64,000 nucleotides of DNA from an uncultured Christensenella sp. (GTDB lineage: Bacteria > Bacillota > Clostridia > Christensenellales > Borkfalkiaceae): assembly GCA_910587015.1 (NCBI GenBank), contig CAJUME010000008.1:83150-147149 (forward strand), read 5' to 3'. This document shows, one piece after another, positions 1-8,238 of this stretch. Position numbers and translations under genes: made by a program. The notes below the pieces were generated by a model. The model was given only the letters and a program-made list of their open reading frames with translations, searched no databases and had not been told where the DNA came from. The number at the start of each line of letters is the position of its first letter. Position 1 is the first letter of the stretch.

Positions 1-1179
1 GAACGCCTCCAAAAAATAATCGTCCGTCATGCTCGCAATAAAATCAACGGCAATGTCGTCCGGCGCTTCAAGGTTATACTTGCTTAAATCAAACAAATCA
101 ACCTCGGCATTTTTATCCCTCTCCCTCTCGCGGTAGGCAGAGCCGTAAATTTTATGAAAAATATGCCCCTTAAATATCAGCGAAGAGGTATTCCTCCGCT
201 TCACGTCCTCCAAAAACTTATTATACATTTTTTCCATCATCGGCTTTACTACGGCATCGTATTGCGCGGTAACCCTTTCAATCTGATAAATTTTCAGATT
301 ATTCTCCCGCTGGCATTCCTTAAGCGCCTCAAACACGTCCCCGCTCACAGAAAGATAGGGCTTATCCATGCTGTTCGCTACCACGTCCGCAATGGCGTTG
401 AAAATAATTTCGGAATTGCTCTTTCCTATAACGCTGTCGCCAAACTCCGCCTCTATTCCCAGCCTCGCCGCGTCCTGTCTGTCCTTGCCGAGGTAGGCAA
501 TCATATCGCTTATGCGCACCACGCACCCCTCCATTGTCGAAGGGTGCAGTCCGCCAATCACGCTCTGGTCGGTATAACACTTCTCAAACACGTCGTTAAA
601 ATCCTGATACGTTTTCAGCGCGCAATTCGGCTCGTACCTCTCGTTCACCTTCTCGCCGCAGTGGCACAAAATCCCGTCCGCCGTCTGCATGGTCAGATTA
701 CAGCCCGAAAGTATCTGCAGCACCCTGACGCTGTGCACGTTATGGTTAAAAAACCTTCCCGTGCCCGCGTGATACAGCTCGTTCAAAAAATGCTCGCCCT
801 TGTGCCCGAAGGGCGTGTGCCCTATGTCGTGCCCGATTGCAATCGCCTCAATCAAATCGAGGTTCAGCCGCAACGCCCTGCCTATCGTCCTCGCAATGCG
901 CGAAACCAGCTGAACATGCGCCGCCCGCCTTGTTATGTCGTCGTTTTTAAAGAATGAAAACACCTGCGTCTTGTCGCTGCCGCGGTTAAAAAACGGACTG
1001 TGTATAATCTTGTCCGCGTCAACCGAAAACTGCGACCGCAGCACCTCGCCGTCGTATCGGGAGGAGCGGTATCTTCTCATCGCCTGCGCGTTTCTGCATG
1101 CGTAGGGCGAATACAGCCCCTCCGTCCCCTCGGCAATCTCTTTCAATTTTTCCGTCTGCTCGTCCGTATAAGCCTTCAT
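1..1179 (-). CDS. dgt: dGTPase-like HD-domain phosphohydrolase (C-terminus cut by window edge)
   Basis: Probable deoxyguanosinetriphosphate triphosphohydrolase, which removes triphosphate from dGTP or other dNTPs. About 393 residues are visible, reading from the ATG at 1179 to the window edge without a stop, so the C-terminal end is missing. The N-terminal part has the family signature RSQFSVDADKIIHSPFF followed by KTQVFSF. The metal-binding HD motif is GHDIGHTPFGH, with an upstream His in RAAHVQLVSRIARTIGRAL and a later HSVRVLQ. Assignment to the dGTPase/HD family is firm; the exact nucleotide substrate is not known. It stands alone, divergent from the SDR gene to the right. Confidence 0.85.
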   Translation of the reverse strand, partial: MKAYTDEQTEKLKEIAEGTEGLYSPYACRNAQAMRRYRSSRYDGEVLRSQFSVDADKIIHSPFFNRGSDKTQVFSFFKNDDITRRAAHVQLVSRIARTIGRALRLNLDLIEAIAIGHDIGHTPFGHKGEHFLNELYHAGTGRFFNHNVHSVRVLQILSGCNLTMQTADGILCHCGEKVNERYEPNCALKTYQDFNDVFEKCYTDQSVIGGLHPSTMEGCVVRISDMIAYLGKDRQDAARLGIEAEFGDSVIGKSNSEIIFNAIADVVANSMDKPYLSVSGDVFEALKECQRENNLKIYQIERVTAQYDAVVKPMMEKMYNKFLEDVKRRNTSSLIFKGHIFHKIYGSAYRERERDKNAEVDLFDLSKYNLEAPDDIAVDFIASMTDDYFLEAF

Positions 1180-1237
1180 AACCAAAATTATACCCGCCCC
1201 CGCCCCAAAAGTCAACCCTCCGCACCCGCTCTTTCTA

Positions 1238-1310
1238 CCCCCCCTGCCTCCGGCGGCTCAATCCCTCGTCATACCCCCTGCCTCCGGCGGGGGGGGGACT
1301 AAGGGGGGTG
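1238..1310. repeat. GC-rich REP-like palindromic repeat, two copies
   Basis: Two copies of a C-rich/G-rich hairpin unit (CCCCCTGCCTCCGGCGG) lie in the gap between the dGTPase and SDR genes; the second is completed by a run of G and followed by CTAAGGGGGG. Related units occur at 53246-53281 and 56045-56110. Apart from these and the promoter at 1377-1405, nothing else is evident in this 263-base gap. Confidence 0.6.
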
Positions 1311-1376
1311 CCTTCCGTAATCCGCACCCTCGCGCCCTCCCCCGCAAAATTAACGGCAAAATTTTCCAATCAGGTC

Positions 1377-1405
1377 TGTACAAACCCAAATAAATATGCT
1401 ACAAT
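1377..1405 (+). promoter_or_regulatory. Probable sigma-A promoter of the SDR gene
   Basis: A -10 hexamer TACAAT at 1400-1405 preceded by TG, with TGTACA at 1377-1382 as a -35 after a 17-bp spacer. It lies 38 bases before the start codon, and a good ribosome-binding site (AAGGAG) follows at about 1426. Confidence 0.5.
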
Positions 1406-1442
1406 GTGCCCATAATAAATTTGATAAGGAGATTTCTGTTTT

Positions 1443-2243
1443 ATGGAAATGAAGGATTTCAGACTTGACGGAAAAATCGCGCTCGTCACGGGCGCATCGT
1501 ACGGAATAGGCTTTTCAATCGCGGCGGGCCTCGCCAAGGCAGGCGCGACAATCGTTTTCAACGATATTAATGCCGAGCTTGTGGAAAAAGGCCTCGCCGC
1601 CTACAAGGCAGAGGGCATAAAGGCGCACGGCTACGTCTGCGATGTCACCGATGAGGACGGCGTAAACGCAATGGTCGCAAAAATCGAAAAAGAGGTCGGC
1701 GTGATAGATATTCTCGTAAACAACGCGGGCATTATAAAGCGCATACCCATGTGCGAAATGACTGCGGCGCAGTTCAGACAGGTTATCGACATTGACTTAA
1801 ACGGCCCGTTTATCGTGTCCAAGGCGGTAATTCCCTCCATGATTAAAAAGGGTCACGGCAAAATAATCAATATCTGCTCCATGATGTCGGAGCTCGGCCG
1901 CGAAACCGTCTCGGCATACGCCGCGGCAAAGGGCGGACTTAAAATGCTGACAAGAAACATCTGCTCGGAATACGGCGAATACAATATCCAGTGCAACGGC
2001 ATAGGCCCCGGCTACATCGCCACCCCGCAGACGGCGCCCCTGCGCGAAAGACAGTCCGACGGCAGCCGCCACCCCTTCGACAGCTTCATCGTCGCAAAAA
2101 CCCCCGCAGGCAGATGGCTTGAAGCAGACGAGCTCGCAGGCCCCGCGGTATTCCTCGCCTCCGATGCGTCCAACGCAGTCAACGGTCACATTCTGTATGT
2201 CGACGGCGGCATTCTCGCCTATATCGGCAAGCAGCCCAAATAA
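1443..2243 (+). CDS. SDR oxidoreductase, gluconate 5-dehydrogenase-like
   Basis: A 266-residue classical short-chain dehydrogenase, probably NAD(P)-dependent and acting on a sugar acid (gluconate 5-dehydrogenase or 2-deoxy-D-gluconate 3-dehydrogenase type). Visible motifs are TGASYGIG (about 17-24, cofactor binding), NNAG (about 93), and the catalytic triad Ser146, Tyr159, Lys163 (YAAAK). The C-terminal VNGHILYVDGG is typical of the gluconate dehydrogenase branch. The ATG at 1443 follows AAGGAG; an in-frame ATG two codons later is an alternative. It would fit with galacturonate or gluconate catabolism given the pectinases nearby, but that link is inference. Confidence 0.85.
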   Translation: MEMKDFRLDGKIALVTGASYGIGFSIAAGLAKAGATIVFNDINAELVEKGLAAYKAEGIKAHGYVCDVTDEDGVNAMVAKIEKEVGVIDILVNNAGIIKRIPMCEMTAAQFRQVIDIDLNGPFIVSKAVIPSMIKKGHGKIINICSMMSELGRETVSAYAAAKGGLKMLTRNICSEYGEYNIQCNGIGPGYIATPQTAPLRERQSDGSRHPFDSFIVAKTPAGRWLEADELAGPAVFLASDASNAVNGHILYVDGGILAYIGKQPK

Positions 2244-2256
2244 TTATTTATAATAA

Positions 2257-2294
2257 CGCCCCCCGACGGCTTTCCCGCCGTCGGGGGGCGTTTT
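2257..2294. terminator. Bidirectional intrinsic terminator
   Basis: A 13-bp perfect stem (CGCCCCCCGACGG) with a short loop at 2257-2290, followed by TTTT on the + strand. It sits between the convergent SDR gene and the CmpB-like membrane gene and probably serves both. Confidence 0.85.
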
Positions 2295-2312
2295 AAATTT
2301 TCAAGCCTTATT

Positions 2313-3014
2313 TTACCAAACCTTAACCGACCAGTACACGGGCGGCGTTTTCAAAACGGCAATATACAGCCCCATTGCAAGCGTATCCAGAACGATAGCA
2401 ACGCCCAAGGTACAGCATATTGCCTTGGCAATTTTAAAATTCACCTTATTTTGCATCAGCTTAATGACCGGCTTGTAAACAAATCTGAAAATCAGGTACG
2501 CCCCTCCGCCGTACGCAAGCGACGGCACAAGCCCCGCATATTGCGTAACCTGCAAAGGAAAATCGGAATAATCCCACAGCTCCACGCCGAAGCACTTCTC
2601 CCACATATTCCCCACAACCAGCTCGCCCGCAAATACAGCCCCGCATATCAGCGAAAGACACAACAAATTAGACAGTACGGCAGTCCTTTTATTCTCCTTT
2701 TTAAAAGCCTTATGCCCGAAAAACGCAATACTGTCGGGGTCGCCAAGCAAAATCTGAAAGGCAAACGGTATCAGCGCATACGGCGAAATAAACGGCAGTA
2801 AATGAAATCGGCAGTCCCAAATCCCCTGCGTAAACAGCCTCGCCAGATTTTCCGCAAGCCACCCGACAAACGCCGTGCCTATGCCGAACAGGTACAAATA
2901 CGCAAGCTCCACGCCGAAGATTTTCACCCGCTTTTTATCGTTAACCGGCACATATACGGGGCGCAACGCCATTTTTTCAAGCTCGTCAGTCAACAGCCTC
3001 ATGCTATTAATCAT
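2313..3014 (-). CDS. CmpB-type integral membrane protein (putative ABC transporter permease family)
   Basis: A 233-residue protein with about five or six hydrophobic segments. The stretch ELVVGNMWEKCFGVELWDYS resembles the conserved core of the CmpB-like family (PF06541, annotated as putative ABC-transporter permease although no transport role is established). It is the last gene of an operon behind plsY and overlaps its stop by eight bases (ATG inside GAAATGATTAA). The neighbours suggest an envelope or lipid role, but I cannot name a substrate. Confidence 0.65.
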   Translation of the reverse strand: MINSMRLLTDELEKMALRPVYVPVNDKKRVKIFGVELAYLYLFGIGTAFVGWLAENLARLFTQGIWDCRFHLLPFISPYALIPFAFQILLGDPDSIAFFGHKAFKKENKRTAVLSNLLCLSLICGAVFAGELVVGNMWEKCFGVELWDYSDFPLQVTQYAGLVPSLAYGGGAYLIFRFVYKPVIKLMQNKVNFKIAKAICCTLGVAIVLDTLAMGLYIAVLKTPPVYWSVKVW

Positions 3015-3633
3015 TTCCGTTAATTTCCGCTCCTTTTTTATTTATTGCAGACCTAAGCGGCAAAATATGCTTTAAAACCGCCGTCAGCGAAATCATTCCG
3101 CACCCCAGCGCCACCGCAAACAAGCCGCACGCGCACAACACGATTGCCGACAAAACCGCAAACAAGCTGTAAACAATAATGCTCCGCACGCGGTTGCCGC
3201 TCAATTTTATCAAAGAAAACACTATATACAACGCGGCAAGCAGTACAATCCCCCAATACGTCACGGGTATAAGCCCCAGCATAACCCCGAACGAGGTCGC
3301 AATGCACTTTCCCCCGCGCATATGGTTGAATATCCCCGCCGCATGCCCCAAAACGGGCGCAAGCATAACAAACGCAAACAAAATGCTGCTTGTATCTGTA
3401 AAAAACGCCGCAAGCAATACGGGCACAAGCCCCTTTAAAACGTCCAGAGCCAGACACAGACAGCCCACGCCCGCGCCGCAGTGCTTAAAGGCGTTAAACG
3501 CCCCCGGATTTCCGTCGTCGGAAAGTCCGCAAATGTCCTTACCCGTTATCAGCCTCGGGACAAAGCTGCAAAACATTATCCCGCCCGCAAGCAAGCCCCC
3601 CGCAATAAGCGCTATCCAAAGCAACGCGTCCAT
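3007..3633 (-). CDS. plsY: Glycerol-3-phosphate acyltransferase PlsY
   Basis: A 208-residue membrane acyltransferase that transfers acyl groups from acyl-phosphate to glycerol 3-phosphate, the first step of phospholipid synthesis. Family motifs are visible: DGNPGAFNAFK (about 40), LDVLKGLVPV (about 63), and GHAAGIFNHMRGGKCIATSFG (about 95-115, in place of the usual GHxFPVFLxFKGGKGVAT). The ATG at 3633 has a strong GAGGAGG ribosome site and is needed for the first membrane helix. This start lies 95 bases inside the preceding glycosyltransferase gene, an unusually long overlap. Confidence 0.85.
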   Translation of the reverse strand: MDALLWIALIAGGLLAGGIMFCSFVPRLITGKDICGLSDDGNPGAFNAFKHCGAGVGCLCLALDVLKGLVPVLLAAFFTDTSSILFAFVMLAPVLGHAAGIFNHMRGGKCIATSFGVMLGLIPVTYWGIVLLAALYIVFSLIKLSGNRVRSIIVYSLFAVLSAIVLCACGLFAVALGCGMISLTAVLKHILPLRSAINKKGAEINGND

Positions 3634-4741
3634 TTTGCTCCTCCTCTATTTTTCCGGTAATAAGCTCCGCCGCCCGCGGATTGATAAAAATTTGCTGTAA
3701 TTCAAGCATATTGCGGGTGCAATCGCCGTCCGCAAGCAGCTTTTCCGCCGTCCTCACCGCGCTTTTTACCGTTCTTGTTTTTACCGAAAGCCCCTTCCCC
3801 GCAAAATATTTTGCGTTTGCGGTCTCGCACCCGGGAATGGCTTTAAGGTGAATAATGGGCACCCGCAATGCCGCCGCCTCCGTGCTCGAAAGCCCCCCTG
3901 GCTTTGTCATAACAACGTCCGCCGCCTTAAAATATAAATGAATAGCCTCGGTATATCCCACAATCAAAAACCTGTTGCCGCCGCCGAAGCGCTTTAAAAG
4001 CCTTGCTTCAAGCGCCTTGTTCCTTGCGGGAAAAACAGCAATCACGCAGTCCCCGTCCAAGGCCTTGTCAAGCCCTTTGCACAGCTTCAAAAGCCTTCCG
4101 CACCCCGCGCCGCCCGCAGTCACGGCAACGATTTTCTTGTCCTTCGGCAGTCCAAGCGCCTCCCGAGCCCCGTCCTTTGTAAGCTCCGCGCAAAATTTTT
4201 CTCTAACGGGTATGCCCGTGCGGTAAATTATCCGCCGCGGTATCCCGCTTTTTTCAAGCTGACCCGCCGCCTCTCCGTCGGGCACAAACCAGCCGTCAAG
4301 CTCACAATCCTTATAGAACGGAATAGCCGTATAATCGGTCAGAACGCCGTACACCCGCACTCCGCAGTCCCGTTCCCGCCGTACCGCCGTCATCGCCTCC
4401 ATGGCAAAAAGGTGCGTGCATATCACGCAGTCAAAGCCGTTTCGGCGTATATATCCGCACAGCTCGCCCGCATATTTGGCATTCGAGTAATATATCGGCG
4501 AAGGCAACCCCGCGCGGTCGTACAGCCCGCCCAAAACATACGCCGCGCCAAACAGCAACGGCGCCCTTTTTATCACCGCGGAATACACCTCCGCCGCCCG
4601 CCTCGCCGCCCTCTCGCTTTTAAAGCTCAAAACGTCCCTTATTTCGCATTCGGTATTTTTACCCTTCAAATTGTCATAAACGGCCTTTGCGGCGCTGTTG
4701 TGCCCCTCGCCCGTGCCGCAGCTTAAAATAAGAATTTTCAT
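3539..4741 (-). CDS. UgtP/MGDG-synthase-type diacylglycerol glycosyltransferase
   Basis: A 400-residue GT28-type glycosyltransferase resembling processive diacylglycerol glucosyltransferase (UgtP) and plant MGDG synthase, which add hexose from UDP-sugar to diacylglycerol at the inner membrane face. The N-terminal SCGTGEGHNSAAKA is the lipid-acceptor loop. The C-terminal VVMTKPGGLSSTEAAAL (about 280-297) is the nucleotide-sugar site. The last 31 residues overlap plsY in another frame and look like a non-conserved tail. With PlsY next door, the operon links phospholipid and glycolipid supply. Upstream 11-bp repeats suggest control by the adjacent two-component system. Confidence 0.8.
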   Translation of the reverse strand: MKILILSCGTGEGHNSAAKAVYDNLKGKNTECEIRDVLSFKSERAARRAAEVYSAVIKRAPLLFGAAYVLGGLYDRAGLPSPIYYSNAKYAGELCGYIRRNGFDCVICTHLFAMEAMTAVRRERDCGVRVYGVLTDYTAIPFYKDCELDGWFVPDGEAAGQLEKSGIPRRIIYRTGIPVREKFCAELTKDGAREALGLPKDKKIVAVTAGGAGCGRLLKLCKGLDKALDGDCVIAVFPARNKALEARLLKRFGGGNRFLIVGYTEAIHLYFKAADVVMTKPGGLSSTEAAALRVPIIHLKAIPGCETANAKYFAGKGLSVKTRTVKSAVRTAEKLLADGDCTRNMLELQQIFINPRAAELITGKIEEEQNGRVALDSAYCGGLACGRDNVLQLCPEADNG

Positions 4742-4845
4742 ATTACAACGTCCTCCGCAAACGCAAAGCCCTCCGCAGGCGCGGCGCCCTCTGCCCTCCG
4801 CCCGCAGTCAAAATCATTAATTTTACCCTTATTTTACCAACCTTA

Positions 4846-4885
4846 TGTAACTCAATCGTATCCGTTTTGTTAAACTTTTGTAAAA
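4846..4885 (-). promoter_or_regulatory. 11-bp-spaced TTTAACA-like direct repeats (PhoP/OmpR-type box) before the glycolipid operon
   Basis: Read on the - strand, heptamers TTTTACA (4879-4885), TTTAACA (4868-4874), a degenerate GGATACG (4857-4863) and AGTTACA (4846-4852) recur every 11 bp. A TAAAAT at 4820-4825 lies about 20 bases downstream and no good -35 is seen, as expected for an activator-dependent promoter. Binding by the response regulator at 6080-6751 is inferred. Confidence 0.45.
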
Positions 4886-4972
4886 CCCTCCCCCTCCAAC
4901 CGCCCCTCCAACCGCCCCCCTAACCCACCACGCCAACCACCCCAAAGCGCCCCGCGCACAAAATCAGACAAC

Positions 4973-5002
4973 AAAAAAAGGAAGGCGCTTTCAGCCTCCC
5001 TT
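4973..5002 (-). terminator. Intrinsic terminator of the two-component operon
   Basis: On the - strand a 7-bp stem (GGGAGGC pairing with GCCTTCC, one G-U pair) is followed by seven T, just after the histidine kinase stop codon. Confidence 0.75.
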
Positions 5003-5024
5003 AAACAACCTCAATCACCGCCGC

Positions 5025-6083
5025 TCATTTCCCGCACGGCTCCTTATCAAGCACAATGCAAAACTCCGTACCCTTTCCAAGCTCGCTTTGCACCGTAATC
5101 TGCCCGCCCGCCACGTCGATTATTTTTTTGACCAGCGCAAGCCCCAAGCCGTTGCCCTCCTGCGAGTGCGAGGTATCCCCCTGATAAAACTTCTCAAAAA
5201 TATGCTCCCTCGTCTCGCGCGTCATGCCGCAGCCTGTGTCCGCCACCCTTACAACCACGCGCCCGCCTTCGCGCTTTAAAGCTACGCATATTTTGCCCCC
5301 CTCGGGCGTAAATTTCACCGCGTTTGAAAGCAAATTATTCCACACCGTATCAAGGTGGGACGGCAACGACCGTATCCTCACGCCCTCCTCTATTTCGCAT
5401 TCCAAAGCAATTCCCTTGTCCTCAATCAAATCGTTGAAGGCTATAACGGACTGCGCCAGCGCTTCCGAAAGGTCAAACTCCTCAAATTCGGGCTCCAATT
5501 CGTTATTTTCAAGCTTGTTCAGCTGTAAAACGTTGCCTATCAATGCAGAAATTCTCTTCGTCGCGGCGTAAAGCGTCTGCGCATACCTCACGCGCTCCGC
5601 CTCGTCCAAATCCGATTGTTGCAGATAATTCGCGCAGTTGCGTATGGCTACAAGCGGCGTTTTAATCTCGTGCGACACGTTCGATATAAAATCGCTGTGC
5701 AAAACCTCCGTCTTTGAAAGCTGCGCCGCCATCTTATTCAGATTTTCCATTATATAGTCGTATTCATTATAGCTTTTTAAGGAATGCTCTATCTCCAGCC
5801 TGACGGAAAAATCCCCCTTCGCCACCTTCTCGGTCGCGTCAAGAATGCGCAGTACGGGCTTTTCAACCATAAATTTACGGTGAACCCAGTTTGCCACGGT
5901 GGTTATTACGGAAAGCAGACAAATAGTCCCGAACATCGACCAGAAAACCACGTCCCCGTTATCGCCGTACCCCTCCTCAACCGCGCGGTAAATCATCACC
6001 GCGGACATAACCGCAACGGCGTTTATCACAAAAAACAGAATTATGCTTACTACCGAGTTTTTGTAAAGCTTTTTCTTTTTCAT
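5025..6083 (-). CDS. Sensor histidine kinase (HAMP, HisKA, HATPase)
   Basis: A 352-residue membrane sensor kinase. Two hydrophobic segments (about 10-33 and 46-66) flank a very short extracellular loop. A HAMP-like linker follows, then the phospho-acceptor motif SHEIKTP with His138. The ATPase domain shows NNLLSNAVKFTP (N box), DTGCGM (G1), IFEKFYQGD (F box) and GNGLGLAL (G2). It overlaps the response-regulator gene by ATGA, so the two are translationally coupled. The tiny sensor loop suggests sensing of a membrane or lipid state rather than a large ligand. The signal is unknown. Confidence 0.9.
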   Translation of the reverse strand: MKKKKLYKNSVVSIILFFVINAVAVMSAVMIYRAVEEGYGDNGDVVFWSMFGTICLLSVITTVANWVHRKFMVEKPVLRILDATEKVAKGDFSVRLEIEHSLKSYNEYDYIMENLNKMAAQLSKTEVLHSDFISNVSHEIKTPLVAIRNCANYLQQSDLDEAERVRYAQTLYAATKRISALIGNVLQLNKLENNELEPEFEEFDLSEALAQSVIAFNDLIEDKGIALECEIEEGVRIRSLPSHLDTVWNNLLSNAVKFTPEGGKICVALKREGGRVVVRVADTGCGMTRETREHIFEKFYQGDTSHSQEGNGLGLALVKKIIDVAGGQITVQSELGKGTEFCIVLDKEPCGK

Positions 6084-6751
6084 TTTAGCACCGCCTTATA
6101 GCCAAGTCCGTGCACGGTCACTATGTCAAAGCCGTTGCACCCCGCAGTCTTTTCGCGCAGTCTTACGATATACACGTCCACCGTCCGGCTCGTTGCCGAG
6201 CTATCGTAATCCCAAAACTCGTCCATCAGCTGAGAGCGAGTAAAAATACGCTTGGGAAAGGACAACAGCTTGAACAGAATATCGAACTCCCTCACCGTCA
6301 GCGCAATCTCCTCGCCCCCGCACACGGCGGTACGCTCGTCCTTGTTCATCCGCAAATTTCCCGCCACAAGCTCGCGGCTGCGCTCTATGTTCGCCCGCCT
6401 CAGCAGCGCGCCCACCCTCAGCAACAGCAAATCGCAGTCAAACGGCTTCACAACGTAATCGTCTATGCCAAGCCTGTACCCAAGCTGCTTGCTGGGCTTG
6501 TCGTCCAGCGCCGTCATAAACAGTATGGGTATCTGCTTGTCATAATTCCTCACCCGCCGCGCCAGCTCGAAGCCGTCCATCTCGGGCATCATCACGTCCG
6601 TAATAATCATATCGAACGTCCCGCTCTCCACAGCCTCCAACGCCTGCGCGCCGTTAAATTTACCGCACGCCTCGTACCCGCCCAGACAAAGCGCGTTGCA
6701 CACAATCGAATTAATCGCCTTATCATCGTCCGCAACAAGAATTTTAACCAT
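6080..6751 (-). CDS. OmpR/PhoB-family response regulator
   Basis: A 223-residue regulator with a receiver domain (acidic pocket ADDD, phospho-acceptor Asp52 in ITDVMMPEMDG, Lys in VVKPFD) and a C-terminal winged helix (SRTVDVYIVRLREK, GLGYK). I place the start at 6751 (MVKILVADDD) because upstream in-frame residues do not match the family and the receiver begins there. It is the first gene of the pair with the kinase. Repeats at 6808-6836 immediately upstream suggest autoregulation. Confidence 0.9.
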   Translation of the reverse strand: MVKILVADDDKAINSIVCNALCLGGYEACGKFNGAQALEAVESGTFDMIITDVMMPEMDGFELARRVRNYDKQIPILFMTALDDKPSKQLGYRLGIDDYVVKPFDCDLLLLRVGALLRRANIERSRELVAGNLRMNKDERTAVCGGEEIALTVREFDILFKLLSFPKRIFTRSQLMDEFWDYDSSATSRTVDVYIVRLREKTAGCNGFDIVTVHGLGYKAVLK

Positions 6752-6807
6752 AACACTGCCCTCAACAGCCCAAAATAATATATTTCGGCACAATATTAAC
6801 ATACAAT

Positions 6808-6836
6808 TGTTAAAAATTTGTTACAGAACGGTAAAA
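6808..6836 (-). promoter_or_regulatory. 11-bp-spaced TTTAACA-like direct repeats before the response regulator
   Basis: On the - strand TTTTACC (6830-6836), TGTAACA (6819-6825) and TTTAACA (6808-6814) are spaced exactly 11 bp, the geometry used by OmpR/PhoP-type dimers. A TATTAT at 6775-6780 is the likely -10. The same arrangement and orientation occur before the glycolipid operon. Confidence 0.5.
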
Positions 6837-6871
6837 ACTCCCCGCACACAAGCCAACCGCATACAAGCCAA

Positions 6872-6899
6872 CAAAAAAAGGGGGGTCACCCCCCTTTAT
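6872..6899 (-). terminator. Intrinsic terminator after degV
   Basis: On the - strand AAAGGGGGG, a 3-base loop and CCCCCC are followed by seven T. It ends the MarR-DegV operon. Confidence 0.85.
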
Positions 6900-6915
6900 A
6901 ACTGTTCCGCAATAT

Positions 6916-7764
6916 TCACTCCGCAAAAAACGCAACGGCAATTCCCCCCGGCCCTATATGCGTGCCGATTGTGCTTCCTATCATATGCACGGGTATGCAG
7001 TCGGTCTTGCCCTTCCACAGTCTTTCGCTGTCCGCAATATACTTTTCCAAAAACGCCTCGGACAGTCCGGAATACGCCAGCGAATACGGCATGGAAAAAT
7101 CTATCCCCCCGCAGCTCTGCACAAGCTGGTTCAACAGGTTATTGCCCTTTTTCGAGCCCATAGCCTTCCCCACAAGCTTAACCTCGCCCTTCACAACCGA
7201 AACAACGGGCTTAATGGACAGCACCTCGCCCGCAATCGCCGTCACAGACGAAATTCTCCCCCCCTTTCTAAGGTATTTAAGGGTATCAAGAACGGCCAAC
7301 AGCTGAATTTTCTTCTTCTTTTCGTCAAGCATTCCCGCAATTTCGCACGCGGTCAGCTTATTTTCTTTTACCAGCCTCAGCGCATACTCAAACAATATCC
7401 TCTCGCCAATGCACGCGTTAAGGCTGTCCACAACAAACACCTTGCCCGCAAATTTTTTCGCCGCCTTCTGCGCACAGCCGAACGTCCCCGACAGCTTGGA
7501 AGAAATAGTAACCGCCACCACGTCGCTTCCGTCCGCCGTCAGCTTTTTAAACGCCTCCTCGAAGCGGAACTCGTTTATCTGGCTTGTCTGCGGCAGCTCA
7601 CTGCTTTCAATCAGCTTTTCGAAGAATTTCCCGTGCGACAGATTAACCCCGTCCAAAAATTCCTCCTTGCCGAACCGTATCTGCATGGGCACAAGCTCCA
7701 CGCCCAGCTCGTCCGCCTCCATCTGCTCTATGTCCGATGCCGAGTCAATAAGTAATTTAATCAT
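6916..7764 (-). CDS. DegV family fatty-acid-binding protein
   Basis: A 282-residue DegV protein; members bind a long-chain fatty acid and in some Firmicutes (FakB) present it to a fatty acid kinase. Family motifs are visible: LPQTSQ (about 60), SSKLSGTF (about 90), LKYLRKGGRIS (about 163) and the C-terminal IGTHIGPGG. The ATG at 7764 follows AAGGAT and is preferred over a TTG two codons upstream. It overlaps the MarR stop codon by eight bases, so the two are co-translated. This pairing recalls the MarR-type lipid regulator FabT, but that functional link is inference. Confidence 0.88.
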   Translation of the reverse strand: MIKLLIDSASDIEQMEADELGVELVPMQIRFGKEEFLDGVNLSHGKFFEKLIESSELPQTSQINEFRFEEAFKKLTADGSDVVAVTISSKLSGTFGCAQKAAKKFAGKVFVVDSLNACIGERILFEYALRLVKENKLTACEIAGMLDEKKKKIQLLAVLDTLKYLRKGGRISSVTAIAGEVLSIKPVVSVVKGEVKLVGKAMGSKKGNNLLNQLVQSCGGIDFSMPYSLAYSGLSEAFLEKYIADSERLWKGKTDCIPVHMIGSTIGTHIGPGGIAVAFFAE

Positions 7765-8215
7765 TTTCAATATCCTTTTTCAATAATTTTTCATAATAAT
7801 TCTGCATGTTGTCGGCAATTTTATTAAGCGAAATATAAAAAGCCAGCCTTTCCTCTTCCGTAAAATCCAGACAGCACTCCGCCTCCGCCGCGGCAGTCTC
7901 TCTGTCGATAAATCCGGCAAGCCTTCTGCCCTCCGCCGTCAGCCTCACAACCGAATTTCTCACGTTCGCGCCGTACTCCGCAAACCCCTTTTCCTTCAAC
8001 AGCCCCAGCGCGCGCGAAATCGCCGCCTTGTCCTCTAAGGTATGCTTTACAAGCTCGCTCGCAGTCAGCCCGCCGCTGCTGCAATTCAAAAAATACACGC
8101 ACAAAACGTGCACGGCCTTCAGACCGTATTCCCGTATCTCAAACGCCTTTATCTTTTGTATCAGCTTGTTTATTTTCAGTACAGAAACGGTAAACCTCTC
8201 AAAAACTCTTTCCAA
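7757..8215 (-). CDS. MarR-family transcriptional regulator
   Basis: A winged-helix regulator of 152 residues if started at TTG 8215. That TTG has a strong GGGAGGGGAG ribosome site, whereas the longer frame up to 8251 lacks one and would run into the operator. The winged helix includes LTASELVKHTLEDKAAISRALGLLKEKGF and VRLTAEGRRLAG. It is co-transcribed with DegV. Two identical palindromes flank its promoter, so it very likely represses its own operon; a fatty-acid-related ligand is possible through DegV. Confidence 0.88.
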   Translation of the reverse strand: MERVFERFTVSVLKINKLIQKIKAFEIREYGLKAVHVLCVYFLNCSSGGLTASELVKHTLEDKAAISRALGLLKEKGFAEYGANVRNSVVRLTAEGRRLAGFIDRETAAAEAECCLDFTEEERLAFYISLNKIADNMQNYYEKLLKKDIEND

Positions 8216-8238
8216 AGCTCCCCTCCCGCATGCAGTTA

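Noticed and set aside
154..957. A 267-residue + strand open frame opposite the dGTPase gene
   Set aside because: The - strand frame carries clear HD-domain motifs along its full length; the + strand frame is its shadow and has no family features.
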